Origin: an uncultured Streptomyces sp.
GTDB lineage: Bacteria; Actinomycetota; Actinomycetes; Streptomycetales; Streptomycetaceae
Assembly: GCA_946480485.1 (NCBI GenBank)
Contig: CAMLJW010000012.1
Span: 1 to 26,853 of the forward strand
Length of the DNA: 26,853 nt
Reading direction: 5' to 3'
The position numbers were made by a program, and so were the translations under genes. The notes beneath the pieces were generated by a model. That model was not told the origin of the DNA, did not search any database, and saw only the letters and a list, made by a program, of their open reading frames with translations. This document shows positions 7,697 through 15,794 of the stretch, one piece after another (within the stretch, counting starts at the first letter, position 1; each line of letters starts with the position of its first letter).

Positions 7697-9169
7697 ATGA
7701 GGTATGAGACGTCCTGGCGGCGGCGATTATTAGCGGGTGTCGCCGCGTTGTGTGTGCTGCCGGCTTCTGCGGGGTTCAGCTCCGCGGCCGAGCAGTACAT
7801 CCCCCAACCAGCGACCGAAGCGACTCACGTGGTGTCGGGGACGACCTATTACGTCAGTGCGAGCGCGGGGAATGATGCCCATGCCGGGACGAGTCCGGCG
7901 ACGCCGTGGAAGACGCTGACGAAGGCGTCGAGGGTGCGGTTGCGTCCGGGGGACGCGGTGCTGCTGGCCCGGGGCGACACGTGGCGGGGACAGTCGCTGT
8001 GGCCCAAGGGGTCGGGTATCCCGAAGCATCCGATCCACATCGGTGCCTACGGGAAGGGGCCCAGGCCCCACATCAGCCCCGGCCTGATCCCCGGCAGCCA
8101 TCCGCGGAAGTACATCACCTACGCCATCCACCTGGTGAACAACGCCGGCTACAAGATCACGGATCTTGAGCTGAGCCGTACCTACGGCGGGATCGTCTCC
8201 TACGCGCACGACACGTACAACCACCGATACCTGTGGATCCAGAACGTCTTCTTCCATGACATCACCGGCAAGGACACCGGCTTCAACACACCCGTCCCCA
8301 CCAAGGACCCCAACTGGTGGAAGTGCGGGACCTGTTACCCCGCACTCGACCTGAAGTGGGGCACCGGTGTCTCGCTCGCGGGCAAGGGAAACGGGCGCGG
8401 CACGGTGCTGTCCGATGTCACCATCACGGGCTGCACGTTCGTGCGCACTGACACAGGCGTCGAGATGGTGCCCAGCGGCAGGATCAACTACGGCATGTGG
8501 CGCAGCGTGAACATCGGCTACTCGCAGTTTTGGCAGAATTACTACAGCGCCATCAGCCTGTACCACGTGACCCGGGGGACAACCAGTCACGTGCTCGTGG
8601 ACCGCGCCGGCTCCTGGGGCCACCCCTGGGGCACCACCGCCTTCGGGATGGTCGGCGTGCGCAACTACATGGTGCGCGACAGCGAATTCCGCAACACCAT
8701 GAACATCCTGCATGGCCAAGTTGTCCCTCCCCAAAAGCGTCATGATGGCGACGGGTTCGACTTCGAGGCCGACAATCATGACGTCACGCTGCGCGACAGC
8801 TACATCCACGACAACGCCGGCCCCGCCATCCTGCTTATGGGCGGCGACTTGACCTGGCCACGAGGCAACACCGGCCTGGTCGTGGCGAACAACCGCCTTC
8901 ACCGAAACAACAAGACGAAAATCAAGGATGGCGGCGTGTTCAACAACTGGGGTGGAACCTGGACGGACCGGATTGACGGGCGCCTCGTCAAACGAACGAA
9001 CCGGAACGACGGGGTCATGCGCATGAACCGCATCATCCTGACCGACAATGCGCAGTCCTACGACAGCAGCCCGAAGGGGCCGCCGCCCCGTAGCGGTTCA
9101 CTCGTGTTCGACAACACCAACAGGGTCTACAACGCCAGTGGAGCCCTCGTGTTCCCCAAGAGCGGGTAA
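7697..9169 (+). CDS. Secreted right-handed parallel beta-helix protein
   Basis: The protein has 490 residues. An N-terminal signal peptide (WRRRLLAGVAALCV, ASA cleavage region, residues 7-31) is followed by YYVSASAGNDAHAGTSPATP, the typical opening of secreted beta-helix proteins. The body is Asn/Gly-rich with repeated short beta strands; the family includes polysaccharide lyases and pectinase-like enzymes, but I see no decisive catalytic signature. GAGGCGG at 7681-7687 lies 9 bases before ATG 7697. An out-of-frame ATG at 7690 opens a five-codon mini-ORF that overlaps the start. Codons 11 and 12, inside the signal peptide, are both TTA (7727-7732), so translation probably depends on bldA. The gene is intact but flanked by decayed mobile and toxin sequence, so it may be horizontally acquired. 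Confidence 0.8.
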   Translation: MRYETSWRRRLLAGVAALCVLPASAGFSSAAEQYIPQPATEATHVVSGTTYYVSASAGNDAHAGTSPATPWKTLTKASRVRLRPGDAVLLARGDTWRGQSLWPKGSGIPKHPIHIGAYGKGPRPHISPGLIPGSHPRKYITYAIHLVNNAGYKITDLELSRTYGGIVSYAHDTYNHRYLWIQNVFFHDITGKDTGFNTPVPTKDPNWWKCGTCYPALDLKWGTGVSLAGKGNGRGTVLSDVTITGCTFVRTDTGVEMVPSGRINYGMWRSVNIGYSQFWQNYYSAISLYHVTRGTTSHVLVDRAGSWGHPWGTTAFGMVGVRNYMVRDSEFRNTMNILHGQVVPPQKRHDGDGFDFEADNHDVTLRDSYIHDNAGPAILLMGGDLTWPRGNTGLVVANNRLHRNNKTKIKDGGVFNNWGGTWTDRIDGRLVKRTNRNDGVMRMNRIILTDNAQSYDSSPKGPPPRSGSLVFDNTNRVYNASGALVFPKSG

Positions 9170-9404
9170 CGGCCCAGGAGCCGGTGCCAGCCCACCGGAA
9201 AGTCGGCTGCGGCGTCAGGAAGGGCCCGATTACGCAGGCTCGGTGCTTCTTGCCCGGAGCGACACGCGTGAAGGGGGGTGAGGGCGGGGCGCGATGGCGC
9301 CTCCCTCGCCCTGCCGACGGCCTCGTCCATCGCCTTGGGCCCGCTCGACCGGACCGCCAGCAGGAACTGCTCGCCCTTGGCGACGGATCGAGCCGGAACC
9401 GGTG

Positions 9405-9600
9405 ACCAGCCACCACTGGCCGCGGCGCCGGACGACCGGTGAGCGGCCGAGGCGTTCGGAGTGCGCCAGAGGCCAGCCGTGGAGGGCGGGACACGATCCA
9501 CCACGGGGCCGCCGCCGACTTCCTCGCTATCGGTGTCGCCTACGCACTGTCCGCACTGCTCGCCTGGTTCTTCATCCGCAACCGGAACGCCGCCGACTGA
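9405..9600 (+). pseudogene. Short membrane-protein tail remnant; 9170-9404 without recognisable gene
   Basis: Frame 1 between stops at about 9402 and 9598-9600 encodes ADFLAIGVAYALSALLAWF followed by FIRNRNAAD and a stop. This is one clear hydrophobic helix with a positively charged cytoplasmic end, as at the C-terminus of a multi-pass transporter. There is no plausible start or upstream domain, so it is read as a remnant. I see nothing assignable in 9170-9404 apart from low-complexity GC-rich sequence. Confidence 0.35.
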
Positions 9601-9621
9601 GCCGCCGGGACAAGAGTGTGA

Positions 9622-9800
9622 GAAGGGGGTTGGAAGGCACGTACAGCGTCCAAGGCCGGGCACCTCACCGCGGTCCGCACGTTCTTCCGCTTTGTCCAGG
9701 AGTGGGAGTGGATACCACGGCGCTTCGATCCGCGGCGCGCGCTGGGCACCCCGCACAGCATCGCGGCCCTGCTCGGCCCGGACCCGCGCGTGATGCGCGG
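9622..9800 (+). pseudogene. Tyrosine-recombinase/integrase-like fragment
   Basis: Frame 1 encodes KARTASKAGHLTAVRTFFRF, VQEWEWIPRRFDPRRALGTP and IAALLGPDPRV. This resembles the core-binding (SAM-like) N-terminal domain of actinomycete site-specific tyrosine recombinases that act as transposases. The catalytic domain (R...H-x-x-R...Y) is absent: after about 9800 the frame continues as Pro/Arg-rich sequence with no similarity and stops at 9984. The upstream start is also missing. It marks another mobile-element scar to the left of the biosynthetic block. Confidence 0.55.
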
Positions 9801-10040
9801 ACGGGATCTGGGCGAAGCCGATGTGAGCCGGACGGAACCTGACCGAGGACGACCTCCCGGGGACCAGGCCGGGAACTTCTCGCCTCGGCGCTCCGTCGTC
9901 AGGACGCGGCCCCGGACGGCGCCACAGCAAACCAGTGCTCCGTCAGCGGCTCCGGAGCGTCGGGCGACCCGATTGCGCCCGTGACCTGCGCCTTCACCAC
10001 CTTGATCCCCTACACCGCCCGACGGGATACTCTCCATATT

Positions 10041-10679
10041 ATGGGAGTGATGATCGTAGACAGCCATCCGTCCATGCGTCTGGCGCTCCGTACGTTGATT
10101 GAGTCCGAGCTGGAGATGCCTGTCGTCAGCACCGCCGCTACCGCACATTACGCCCTGTCAGAAATTCAACAGAAGCGCCCGAGCGTCATCATCACTGAAT
10201 TACTGCTTGGTGATATTGGCGAGGGCGCCGCACTGTGCCGACGCGTTCACTCACTCCCGCTGCGACCCAGGGTCATGGTGTTCTCCAGCTGCAGCTCGCC
10301 CAATGAGATCGCCACTGTTCTGACCTCGGGGGCCGACAGCTTCGTGCACAAGAGCGCCTCGATCGCCGAGTTGGTGGACGCGATCCGGCGGACCGCACGA
10401 GGTCAGCGCGTGTGGCTCTTCAGGGAGGACGGGCAGCGTGGGGATCCGGCCGGTCTGCCGCTGACCCCACTGATCCCAGTGACCCCGCTGACCCCGCTGA
10501 CCGCGAGAGAAGAGCAGATTCTCGCGCTGCTCTTACGTCGCTATACCAACGCCGAGATCGCTCAGGAATTAGCGCTGGCCGGCCAAACAGTAAAGAATCA
10601 CGTCAGCAACGTTCTGCAAAAGGTCGGTATACGGAACCGGCGGGAGTTTTTTTTCCGCACCTCCGCCCCTTCGGCTTAG
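10041..10679 (+). CDS. Atypical NarL/LuxR-type response regulator lacking the phospho-acceptor Asp
   Basis: This is a 212-residue protein. The receiver-like domain (1-~125) has MIVDSHPSMR where NarL-type proteins have an Asp pair (the second Asp is Ser8), and IITELLLGD where the phosphorylated Asp should be (Glu53). The switch Ser (VFSS) and Lys (FVHKS) remain. A Thr/Pro linker made of short repeats follows, then a LuxR HTH (LTAREEQILALLL ... NAEIAQELALAGQTVKNHVS). Glu53 may mimic a permanently phosphorylated state. Three Leu codons are TTA (10200-10202, 10533-10535, 10569-10571), suggesting bldA control. An 8-T run lies at the 3' end (EFFFR). Starts at 10041 or 10050 are possible. It faces the biosynthetic block tail to tail and is the best candidate for its pathway regulator. 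Confidence 0.85.
   Translation: MGVMIVDSHPSMRLALRTLIESELEMPVVSTAATAHYALSEIQQKRPSVIITELLLGDIGEGAALCRRVHSLPLRPRVMVFSSCSSPNEIATVLTSGADSFVHKSASIAELVDAIRRTARGQRVWLFREDGQRGDPAGLPLTPLIPVTPLTPLTAREEQILALLLRRYTNAEIAQELALAGQTVKNHVSNVLQKVGIRNRREFFFRTSAPSA
10461..10503 (+). repeat. Short in-frame tandem repeat (9-nt unit) in the regulator linker
   Basis: Nearly five imperfect copies of the 9-base unit CTGACCCCG sit end to end and encode LTPLIPVTPLTPLTA between the receiver-like domain and the HTH of the response regulator. Unit length is a multiple of three, so copy-number change would alter linker length without breaking the frame. Confidence 0.7.
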
Positions 10680-10938
10680 TCTGTGGCCTGGGAACGGGAT
10701 TACCGAAATACAGTGAGCCCAAAAGACGGGTGTGCACGCCATAGGCCATACCCTGCACCTCCGCCGGCTCCGCAGAGCCGGCCGAGCGCTCCATGGCGAG
10801 CCGTCCCGCGGTGCACTCCACCGGCTCGCACACCAGCAGGTGCCCGATGACGCGGCCCGCGCTCAGCGGCAAGCCGCAGCCGCGAATGAACCGGCGATGT
10901 CTTCGATCGACGAAGGCGTCGGCCTGGCTGTCAGGCAT
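10603..10938 (-). pseudogene. Truncated GbsR/MarR-type regulator coupled to the racemase gene
   Basis: ATG 10938 overlaps the racemase stop (ATGCCTGA), so translation would be coupled. The first ~50 residues (ADAFVDRRHRRFIRGCGLPL, SAGRVIGHLLVCEPVECTA, GRLAMERSA) resemble the start of GbsR/MarR-type DNA-binding proteins: a helix leading to GLP...AGR-hGhLLhC-P and then the first HTH helix. After about 10790 similarity ends and the frame continues without family features for some 60 residues, running antisense over the 3' end of the response regulator. The recognition helix and dimerisation part are gone. It was probably the last gene of the operon before a deletion or rearrangement. Confidence 0.5.
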
Positions 10939-12076
10939 GGCGCTTGCCGACCTGCCCCACGCCCCACTCCGCAAGGATCTCCGCTTGGTCGACGCCGTTC
11001 TCCGCGGGGGCGGGCGGGGCGGCCGGGGTGAGTGAGAACCGCGGGGCGGGCGCCGGCTGGGCTCTGCCGCCGACCACGGTCACCGTGCGCCGGGCGGCCA
11101 GTTGCGGGTGGCTGCTCGCTTCCGTCAGCGACACCACCGGGGTAACGCAGGCATCCGTACCGTCGAACACCTCGCACCAATCCTTCTGGGTGCGGGTGCG
11201 GAAGGTCCCCGCGAAGATCCGGTACAGATCGTCCCAGACCGATGGCTCCCGGTGTCCGGGCACCATCTCCCACACACCGAGGAGCCGGACGAACTCCCGG
11301 TAGAAAGTGGGCTCCAGAGCGCCCACGGCCATATGCCGTCCATCCGCCGTCTCGTACACGTTGTAGTACGGGCAGCCGGAGTCCAGCAGATTGACGCCGC
11401 GCCGATCGCGCCACTCGCCCGCTCCCAGCATGCCGAACACCATGGTGCTCAGGTGGCTGACCCCGTCCACGATGGCCGCGTCCACGGTCTGCCCCCGCCC
11501 GGTCCGCGCGACCTCGGCCAACGCGGCCAGCACCCCGACCGCGAGATACATGGCGCCGCCGCCGAAGTCACCCAGGAGGTTCAACGGGATCTGCGGCGGC
11601 CCGCCGGCCCGGCCGATGGCGTCCAGCACCCCGGTCACCGCAAGATAGGTGATGTCGTGCCCTGCGGTCCGTGCCAGTGGTCCGGTCTGTCCCCAGCCGG
11701 TCATCCGGCCGTAGACAAGCCGGGGGTTGCGGGCCAGGCACCGGTCGGGGCCGAAGCCGAGCCGCTCGGCCACCCCCGGGCGGAACCCCTCGATCAGCAC
11801 GTCGGCGCGCTCCGCCAGGGCCCGTACCAACTCGGTGCCCTCCGGGTCCTTGAGGTCCGCCGCCAGCGAGCGCTTGCCCCGGTCGAGCACCGCCTGGCCG
11901 TCCGTCGGCAGATCCCACTTAACGCTCGGCGGATCGGGATGGACGATACGGACGACGTCGGCGCCCAGGTCGGCCAACAGCATTCCGCAAAACGGTGCAG
12001 GCCCGTACGCCGCCAGCTCGACCACGCGCATCCCGGCCAGCGGCCCGGTCCTGGTCCTTGTCCTGGCTCTGGTCAA
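10931..12076 (-). CDS. Alpha-methylacyl-CoA racemase (CaiB/BaiF, family III CoA-transferase fold)
   Basis: This 381-residue enzyme interconverts (2R)- and (2S)-2-methylacyl-CoA thioesters. The catalytic residues known for the mycobacterial racemase (His126, Asp156, Glu241) are all present with identical spacing: His140 in AGHDITYLA, Asp170 in NLLGDFGGG and Glu255 in GALEPTFY. That argues for a racemase and not a CoA-transferase, which would use an Asp nucleophile in a different context. The start is TTG 12076, directly after the TAG stop of the SDR gene and in the same frame; AAGGG lies 7 bases before it. Internal ATG 12031 would cut the conserved PLAGMRVVELA start. It is the last intact gene of the biosynthetic operon and could set the configuration of an alpha-methyl centre in the product. 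Confidence 0.88.
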   Translation of the reverse strand: MTRARTRTRTGPLAGMRVVELAAYGPAPFCGMLLADLGADVVRIVHPDPPSVKWDLPTDGQAVLDRGKRSLAADLKDPEGTELVRALAERADVLIEGFRPGVAERLGFGPDRCLARNPRLVYGRMTGWGQTGPLARTAGHDITYLAVTGVLDAIGRAGGPPQIPLNLLGDFGGGAMYLAVGVLAALAEVARTGRGQTVDAAIVDGVSHLSTMVFGMLGAGEWRDRRGVNLLDSGCPYYNVYETADGRHMAVGALEPTFYREFVRLLGVWEMVPGHREPSVWDDLYRIFAGTFRTRTQKDWCEVFDGTDACVTPVVSLTEASSHPQLAARRTVTVVGGRAQPAPAPRFSLTPAAPPAPAENGVDQAEILAEWGVGQVGKRHA

Positions 12077-13024
12077 CTAACGGCCCTTCGTGCCGGTGAG
12101 CCGGGTGATCGACGCTCGGGTTCCGGCCCGCCCGCTCATGGGGGCGAGATGGATCACCGGTCCCACAGTCACCCGGGGCGGCAGGGTCACCGTCCACAGC
12201 ACCGCGTCGGCCACGTCCCGCGGGGTGAGCAGCTCCTCGGGGTCCGCGCCCAGCTCATCCGGGTCGGGGGACATGTCGGTGTGCACCCAGCCGGGGCAGA
12301 TCGCCACCGCGCGGATGCCCAGGTCCCGGTTCTCCAGTGCCACCAGCTCGGTGAGGACGTTGAGCCCTTGCTTGCTCGCCGCGTAGCCCGCGGTGTGGCT
12401 GATCGTCTCCAGCGTCACGGCCGAACCGATGTTCACGATCGTCCCTGTGGACCGTCCACGCATGTACGGCAACACCTCATGGGTCAGCAGATAGGGCACG
12501 GTGAGATTCAGTCGGAACATCAACTCCCAGTGCTTCGGGGTGAGTTCATGCACCTCGGCGAGCCGTACCGCACCCGCGCAGTTCACCAGTACAGTCGGCG
12601 GCCCGAAGAGTTCAACCGTCTCGGCCACCACCCGCTGCGGCTCTCCGTCCGAGGCCAAATCCGCGACCAGCACACTCGCCCGCCCGCCGCGGTCGTGCAC
12701 CTCGTCGGCCACGGCCGTCAGGGCGGCGGCCCGGCGCGCGACGAGCACGACGTGCGCGCCCGCCGCGGCCAGGGCCTCGGCGATGGCCGCGCCGATCCCC
12801 GAGGAGGCGCCCGTCACCAGCGCGGTGCCGTGCAGGGTGCGTCCGGTGGATCCCTCCCCGATCCCGCCCCTTTCCGATCCTGTCGACACGCGGCTCCGCC
12901 GCATGGTGGGCTCCGCCCGCAGACCTGCGGGGTACGGAGCAGCGTTCCGGCCTTCGGAGCGGGGCGGGTCGAGAGCAGCGCCCCAAGCCCCCGTCGGCTT
13001 GACCGTGGGCACCGGATCCCTCAT
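12077..13024 (-). CDS. SDR-family ketoreductase
   Basis: This is a 315-residue short-chain dehydrogenase/reductase. The nucleotide-binding motif TGASSGIG is at 71-78; VLVARR after the second strand has the Arg expected for NADPH preference. VNCAGA replaces NNAG, IVNIGS supplies the catalytic Ser and YAASK the Tyr/Lys pair. The likely role is reduction of a 3-oxoacyl thioester in the cluster. ATG 13024 forms an ATGA overlap with the upstream fused SDR and has GGAG 9 bases before it. It gives an unusual ~60-residue Arg/Gly-rich N-terminal extension. ATG 12904 with GGAG six bases upstream would give a normal 275-residue SDR and is the alternative. Its TAG stop abuts, in frame, the TTG of the racemase gene. 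Confidence 0.88.
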   Translation of the reverse strand: MRDPVPTVKPTGAWGAALDPPRSEGRNAAPYPAGLRAEPTMRRSRVSTGSERGGIGEGSTGRTLHGTALVTGASSGIGAAIAEALAAAGAHVVLVARRAAALTAVADEVHDRGGRASVLVADLASDGEPQRVVAETVELFGPPTVLVNCAGAVRLAEVHELTPKHWELMFRLNLTVPYLLTHEVLPYMRGRSTGTIVNIGSAVTLETISHTAGYAASKQGLNVLTELVALENRDLGIRAVAICPGWVHTDMSPDPDELGADPEELLTPRDVADAVLWTVTLPPRVTVGPVIHLAPMSGRAGTRASITRLTGTKGR

Positions 13025-14490
13025 TGCGCCGCACTCCAGGACAGCGGCGGCAGGCCGCCGAGTGCGTAGCCGCCGTCGACATGCAGCAGGGCACCGGTGA
13101 CATACCCGGCGCTGTCGCCGACCAGATACGCTGCCAACGCGGCCACATCCCGAGGCTCGCCGACCCGCCCGGCCGGAATGCGCGCCAGCCACGCCTGCCG
13201 GAAGTCCTCCGACACCCACGTGGCCATCGGCGTCTCCACGATGCCGGGGGCCACGCAGTTGGCCCGGATTCCATGGCGTCCGGCGGTGGCGGCCACACAG
13301 CGGGTGTACTGGGCCATGGCCGCCTTGCTCGCCCCGTAGCTCTCCATGTTCGGGATCGGCACCACTTCCGAGCCCACCGAGCAGACTCCGACGACCGAGC
13401 CGCCCTGTCCGTCTGCGGTCCACCGGCGCACCAGGGCGTCCGTGAGCGTGGCGTACCCGCGATAGTTGACGTCCAGGGAGCGTTCACGCAGCTCACCGCG
13501 TGTACCCGGCTCGTCGACCGCGAACAGCCCGGTGGCGTAGACCATGGCGTCGATCCGGCCCGCCTGCCAGATCCCATCCAGCGCGGCGTCGAGTTCCGCC
13601 ACCCGGCACACGTCCTGCTGGAACACCTGGGCTCGTCGCCCCAGCGCGGTGATCTGGTCCGCGACCTCGTGCAGCATCTTCTCCCGACGGGCCATCAGAG
13701 TCACATCGGCGCCCCTGCCTGCCAGTTCCAGGGCGGTCTGCCGACCGATGCCGCTGCTGGCGCCGACCACCAGGGCGCGGCGTCCGGTGAGGTCGAACAG
13801 CCCCGGCACACCGCCCGGCCCGGTGGTGTCCGAAGTTTTCGGCGCCGGGCGGGGTGTGCGTAACGGCGGGATCAACGTCAGCCCCATACCACCGTCGACC
13901 GGGACCGTCTCGCCCACGGTGTACGCGCAGTCCTCGGACGCCAGATAGAGAGCCGCCGCGGCCAGGTCGCCGGGTCGCGCGGCCCGGCGCAGCGGCAGAT
14001 GGTGCAGTACCGCGGCGGTACGTTCCGGGCCGGGCCGGTGCCCCAGGAAGGGCGCCACCCCGACCCGTATCTGGTTGACGATCACCTTGGACCCTGACAT
14101 CTGCGCGGCCAGCTGCCGCCACCAGGCGATATCGGCGGCGCGGGAGGCCACCTCGTCGGCGGGGGTGCCGGTGTGCACCCCGCCGGAGCCGTCGACGACC
14201 AGGATCATCCGGCCGGAGCCACGGTCCGCCATCCGCCGGGCGATCTCATCGATCCGTGCCCGGGACAGCGGCGGCGCGGGCGCCGCCGTGTCGAGCACGG
14301 CCGTGCCGGTGAGCAGCGCGCAGCAGATGTCAGGGGTGACGCTCGCCAACTCGGCGTCCTCGACGAGCTTGACGCCGACTGCGTCGAACGCCTCGCGCAG
14401 CACCTCGTGAGCCGCGTCGCGCGGTCCCAGCAGGGCCACGGTGGAGCCATGTGCCCGGACGACAAGGGGCGGTGCCGCTTGCGGCGCCAT
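13021..14490 (-). CDS. Double-domain SDR: degenerate N-terminal half fused to an active-type ketoreductase
   Basis: This is a 489-residue protein, about twice SDR length. The C-terminal half (~232-489) is a complete SDR: VGASSGIG 242-249, YATG in place of NNAG, VGVCSVGS with the catalytic Ser, YGASK with Tyr385 and Lys389, and a final HVDGGYALGG. The N-terminal half ends at ~200 with RPGDLAAAALYLASE and VPVDGG, the usual SDR tail, but has no Gly-rich motif and Trp residues where YxxxK is expected (ADIAWWRQLAAQ), so it is probably inactive. A Pro-rich linker (205-228) joins them and carries the single TTA codon (Leu210, 13861-13863). ATG 14490 overlaps the upstream ketosynthase stop as TGATG. 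The dead half may serve dimerisation or partner docking (inference). Confidence 0.88.
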   Translation of the reverse strand: MAPQAAPPLVVRAHGSTVALLGPRDAAHEVLREAFDAVGVKLVEDAELASVTPDICCALLTGTAVLDTAAPAPPLSRARIDEIARRMADRGSGRMILVVDGSGGVHTGTPADEVASRAADIAWWRQLAAQMSGSKVIVNQIRVGVAPFLGHRPGPERTAAVLHHLPLRRAARPGDLAAAALYLASEDCAYTVGETVPVDGGMGLTLIPPLRTPRPAPKTSDTTGPGGVPGLFDLTGRRALVVGASSGIGRQTALELAGRGADVTLMARREKMLHEVADQITALGRRAQVFQQDVCRVAELDAALDGIWQAGRIDAMVYATGLFAVDEPGTRGELRERSLDVNYRGYATLTDALVRRWTADGQGGSVVGVCSVGSEVVPIPNMESYGASKAAMAQYTRCVAATAGRHGIRANCVAPGIVETPMATWVSEDFRQAWLARIPAGRVGEPRDVAALAAYLVGDSAGYVTGALLHVDGGYALGGLPPLSWSAAQ

Positions 14491-15794
14491 CAGTGTGCCT
14501 CCAGATGTTCGATCAGCAATGAGGTCGCATCCCCACCGGCGCCCGAGCTGATCAGCAGGGCGTAGCGGTCGTCGACCGGGACGCCTTCGGTCAGTACGGG
14601 GGTGGCGTCGAGCCGGGCGTACGGGGTGCGGCAGCCGACGACGGGCGCGACCGTACCGTGCCGGAACATCAGCGCGGCGGAGACGAACTTCAGCAGCCCG
14701 GCGCAGCCGGAGATGTGTCCGAAGGCGGCCTCCTGGTTGGTCAGCAGAAGACGGCCGCCGTAGTCCATGGCCCTGCGCAGCCCCTCGACGGTGTCGCAGA
14801 AGAGGTTCTCGATATTGCGGGTGCCTTCGGCGAAGCCGTTGACGAAAGCCAGCCGCTCCATGCCGATGTCGGCGCGGACCAGCAGGTCCTGGACATCGGC
14901 CACGAAGTTGTCCGAGGTTCCGGAGTCCACCGGGTTGAGGCCGTTGTTGCGTGAGGAGCGAAAGCGCAGTCGCAGCGGCAGCCTGGTCGCCTCGCCGGAG
15001 CCGGTACCCGTGCCGGCGCGGCTGGAGTCCAGTACCACGGCCAGTGCGCCCTCCCCAGGGGCGTTGCCGTCCTGCTGCTCGTCGTGCGGGCGGACAGCGC
15101 CGGGATCGGCCGACAGGGTGGAGGCCCGGAAGCCGCGCCTGCCCTCGTGGACGGTACTGGCCACGAAGATCCGGTCGAGGGTGGCGTCCGTACCGACGAC
15201 GACGGCCCGGTCAACGGCTCCGATGTGCAGCAGGGTGGCCGCGATCTCCAGGGCGCGCAGTGAGCAGTTGCAGCCGCCGGTGATGTTCAGGGTCTGCGCC
15301 CTGATGCCCAGCACGGAGCAGATGCCGCTGGCCACGCTGCCGGGGGTGCCAGTGAGCCAGTAGTCCATGCCCAGTGCGCTCGGGCCGCCGCGTTCGTACG
15401 CCGCGAAGTAGCGGCCGGCCTCCTGGAAGGCGAACTGCATGGACGCGACCACCAGTACCGTACGGTCGTCGTTGAGGTCCGCGGGGGTCAGCCCCGCGTC
15501 GCCCAGCGCGTTCATCACCGCGCCGGTTGACAAGGCGGTGACTCGGGCCATCCGGGCGGCGATGCGGTCGGGCACACCGATGGCGGCGGCCGGGTTCCAG
15601 TTCTTCACCTGGCCCGCGACGCGCAGCGGCAGTCTCTCGCCGTCGTAGGAGGTGTCGAAGGGGGACAGGCAGGTGGTCCCGGTCCGGATGATCTCCCACA
15701 GGGTCGGGGGGTCCAGACAGGGATCATCCGGACCGGGAAGGACGGCACCAGCACCGGCGAGCAGCAGTGGTTCCCCGGCCAGGTCAGTGGTCAT
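14490..15794 (-). CDS. FabF-type ketosynthase homologue with altered active site (second of an adjacent pair)
   Basis: This is a 434-residue thiolase-fold protein. Cys175 in NITGGCNCSLRA sits at the nucleophile position. Where normal KAS I/II enzymes have HGTGT, this has GFAEGT, with Phe321 at the first His. Where they have KxxxxGH it has EAAFGH, so Lys becomes Glu355, while the second His (360) stays. Loss of His and Lys with Cys retained argues against ordinary decarboxylative condensation but still allows acyl transfer through Cys. The adjacent nonactin proteins NonJ and NonK are KS homologues shown to form C-O bonds and to need their Cys, so ester formation is the leading guess. It starts at ATG 15794, inside the previous KS gene (11-base overlap), and ends in a TGATG overlap with the fused SDR. 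Confidence 0.85.
   Translation of the reverse strand: MTTDLAGEPLLLAGAGAVLPGPDDPCLDPPTLWEIIRTGTTCLSPFDTSYDGERLPLRVAGQVKNWNPAAAIGVPDRIAARMARVTALSTGAVMNALGDAGLTPADLNDDRTVLVVASMQFAFQEAGRYFAAYERGGPSALGMDYWLTGTPGSVASGICSVLGIRAQTLNITGGCNCSLRALEIAATLLHIGAVDRAVVVGTDATLDRIFVASTVHEGRRGFRASTLSADPGAVRPHDEQQDGNAPGEGALAVVLDSSRAGTGTGSGEATRLPLRLRFRSSRNNGLNPVDSGTSDNFVADVQDLLVRADIGMERLAFVNGFAEGTRNIENLFCDTVEGLRRAMDYGGRLLLTNQEAAFGHISGCAGLLKFVSAALMFRHGTVAPVVGCRTPYARLDATPVLTEGVPVDDRYALLISSGAGGDATSLLIEHLEAH

Noticed and set aside
11102..13069. 655-residue plus-strand open frame over the racemase and SDR genes
   Set aside because: Shadow of two well-supported minus-strand enzymes; no motif or RBS.
13025..13423. N-terminal extension of the SDR frame at 12077-13024
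   Set aside because: It overlaps the 3' end of the fused SDR out of frame and has no similarity; ATG 13024 has an RBS and ATGA overlap.
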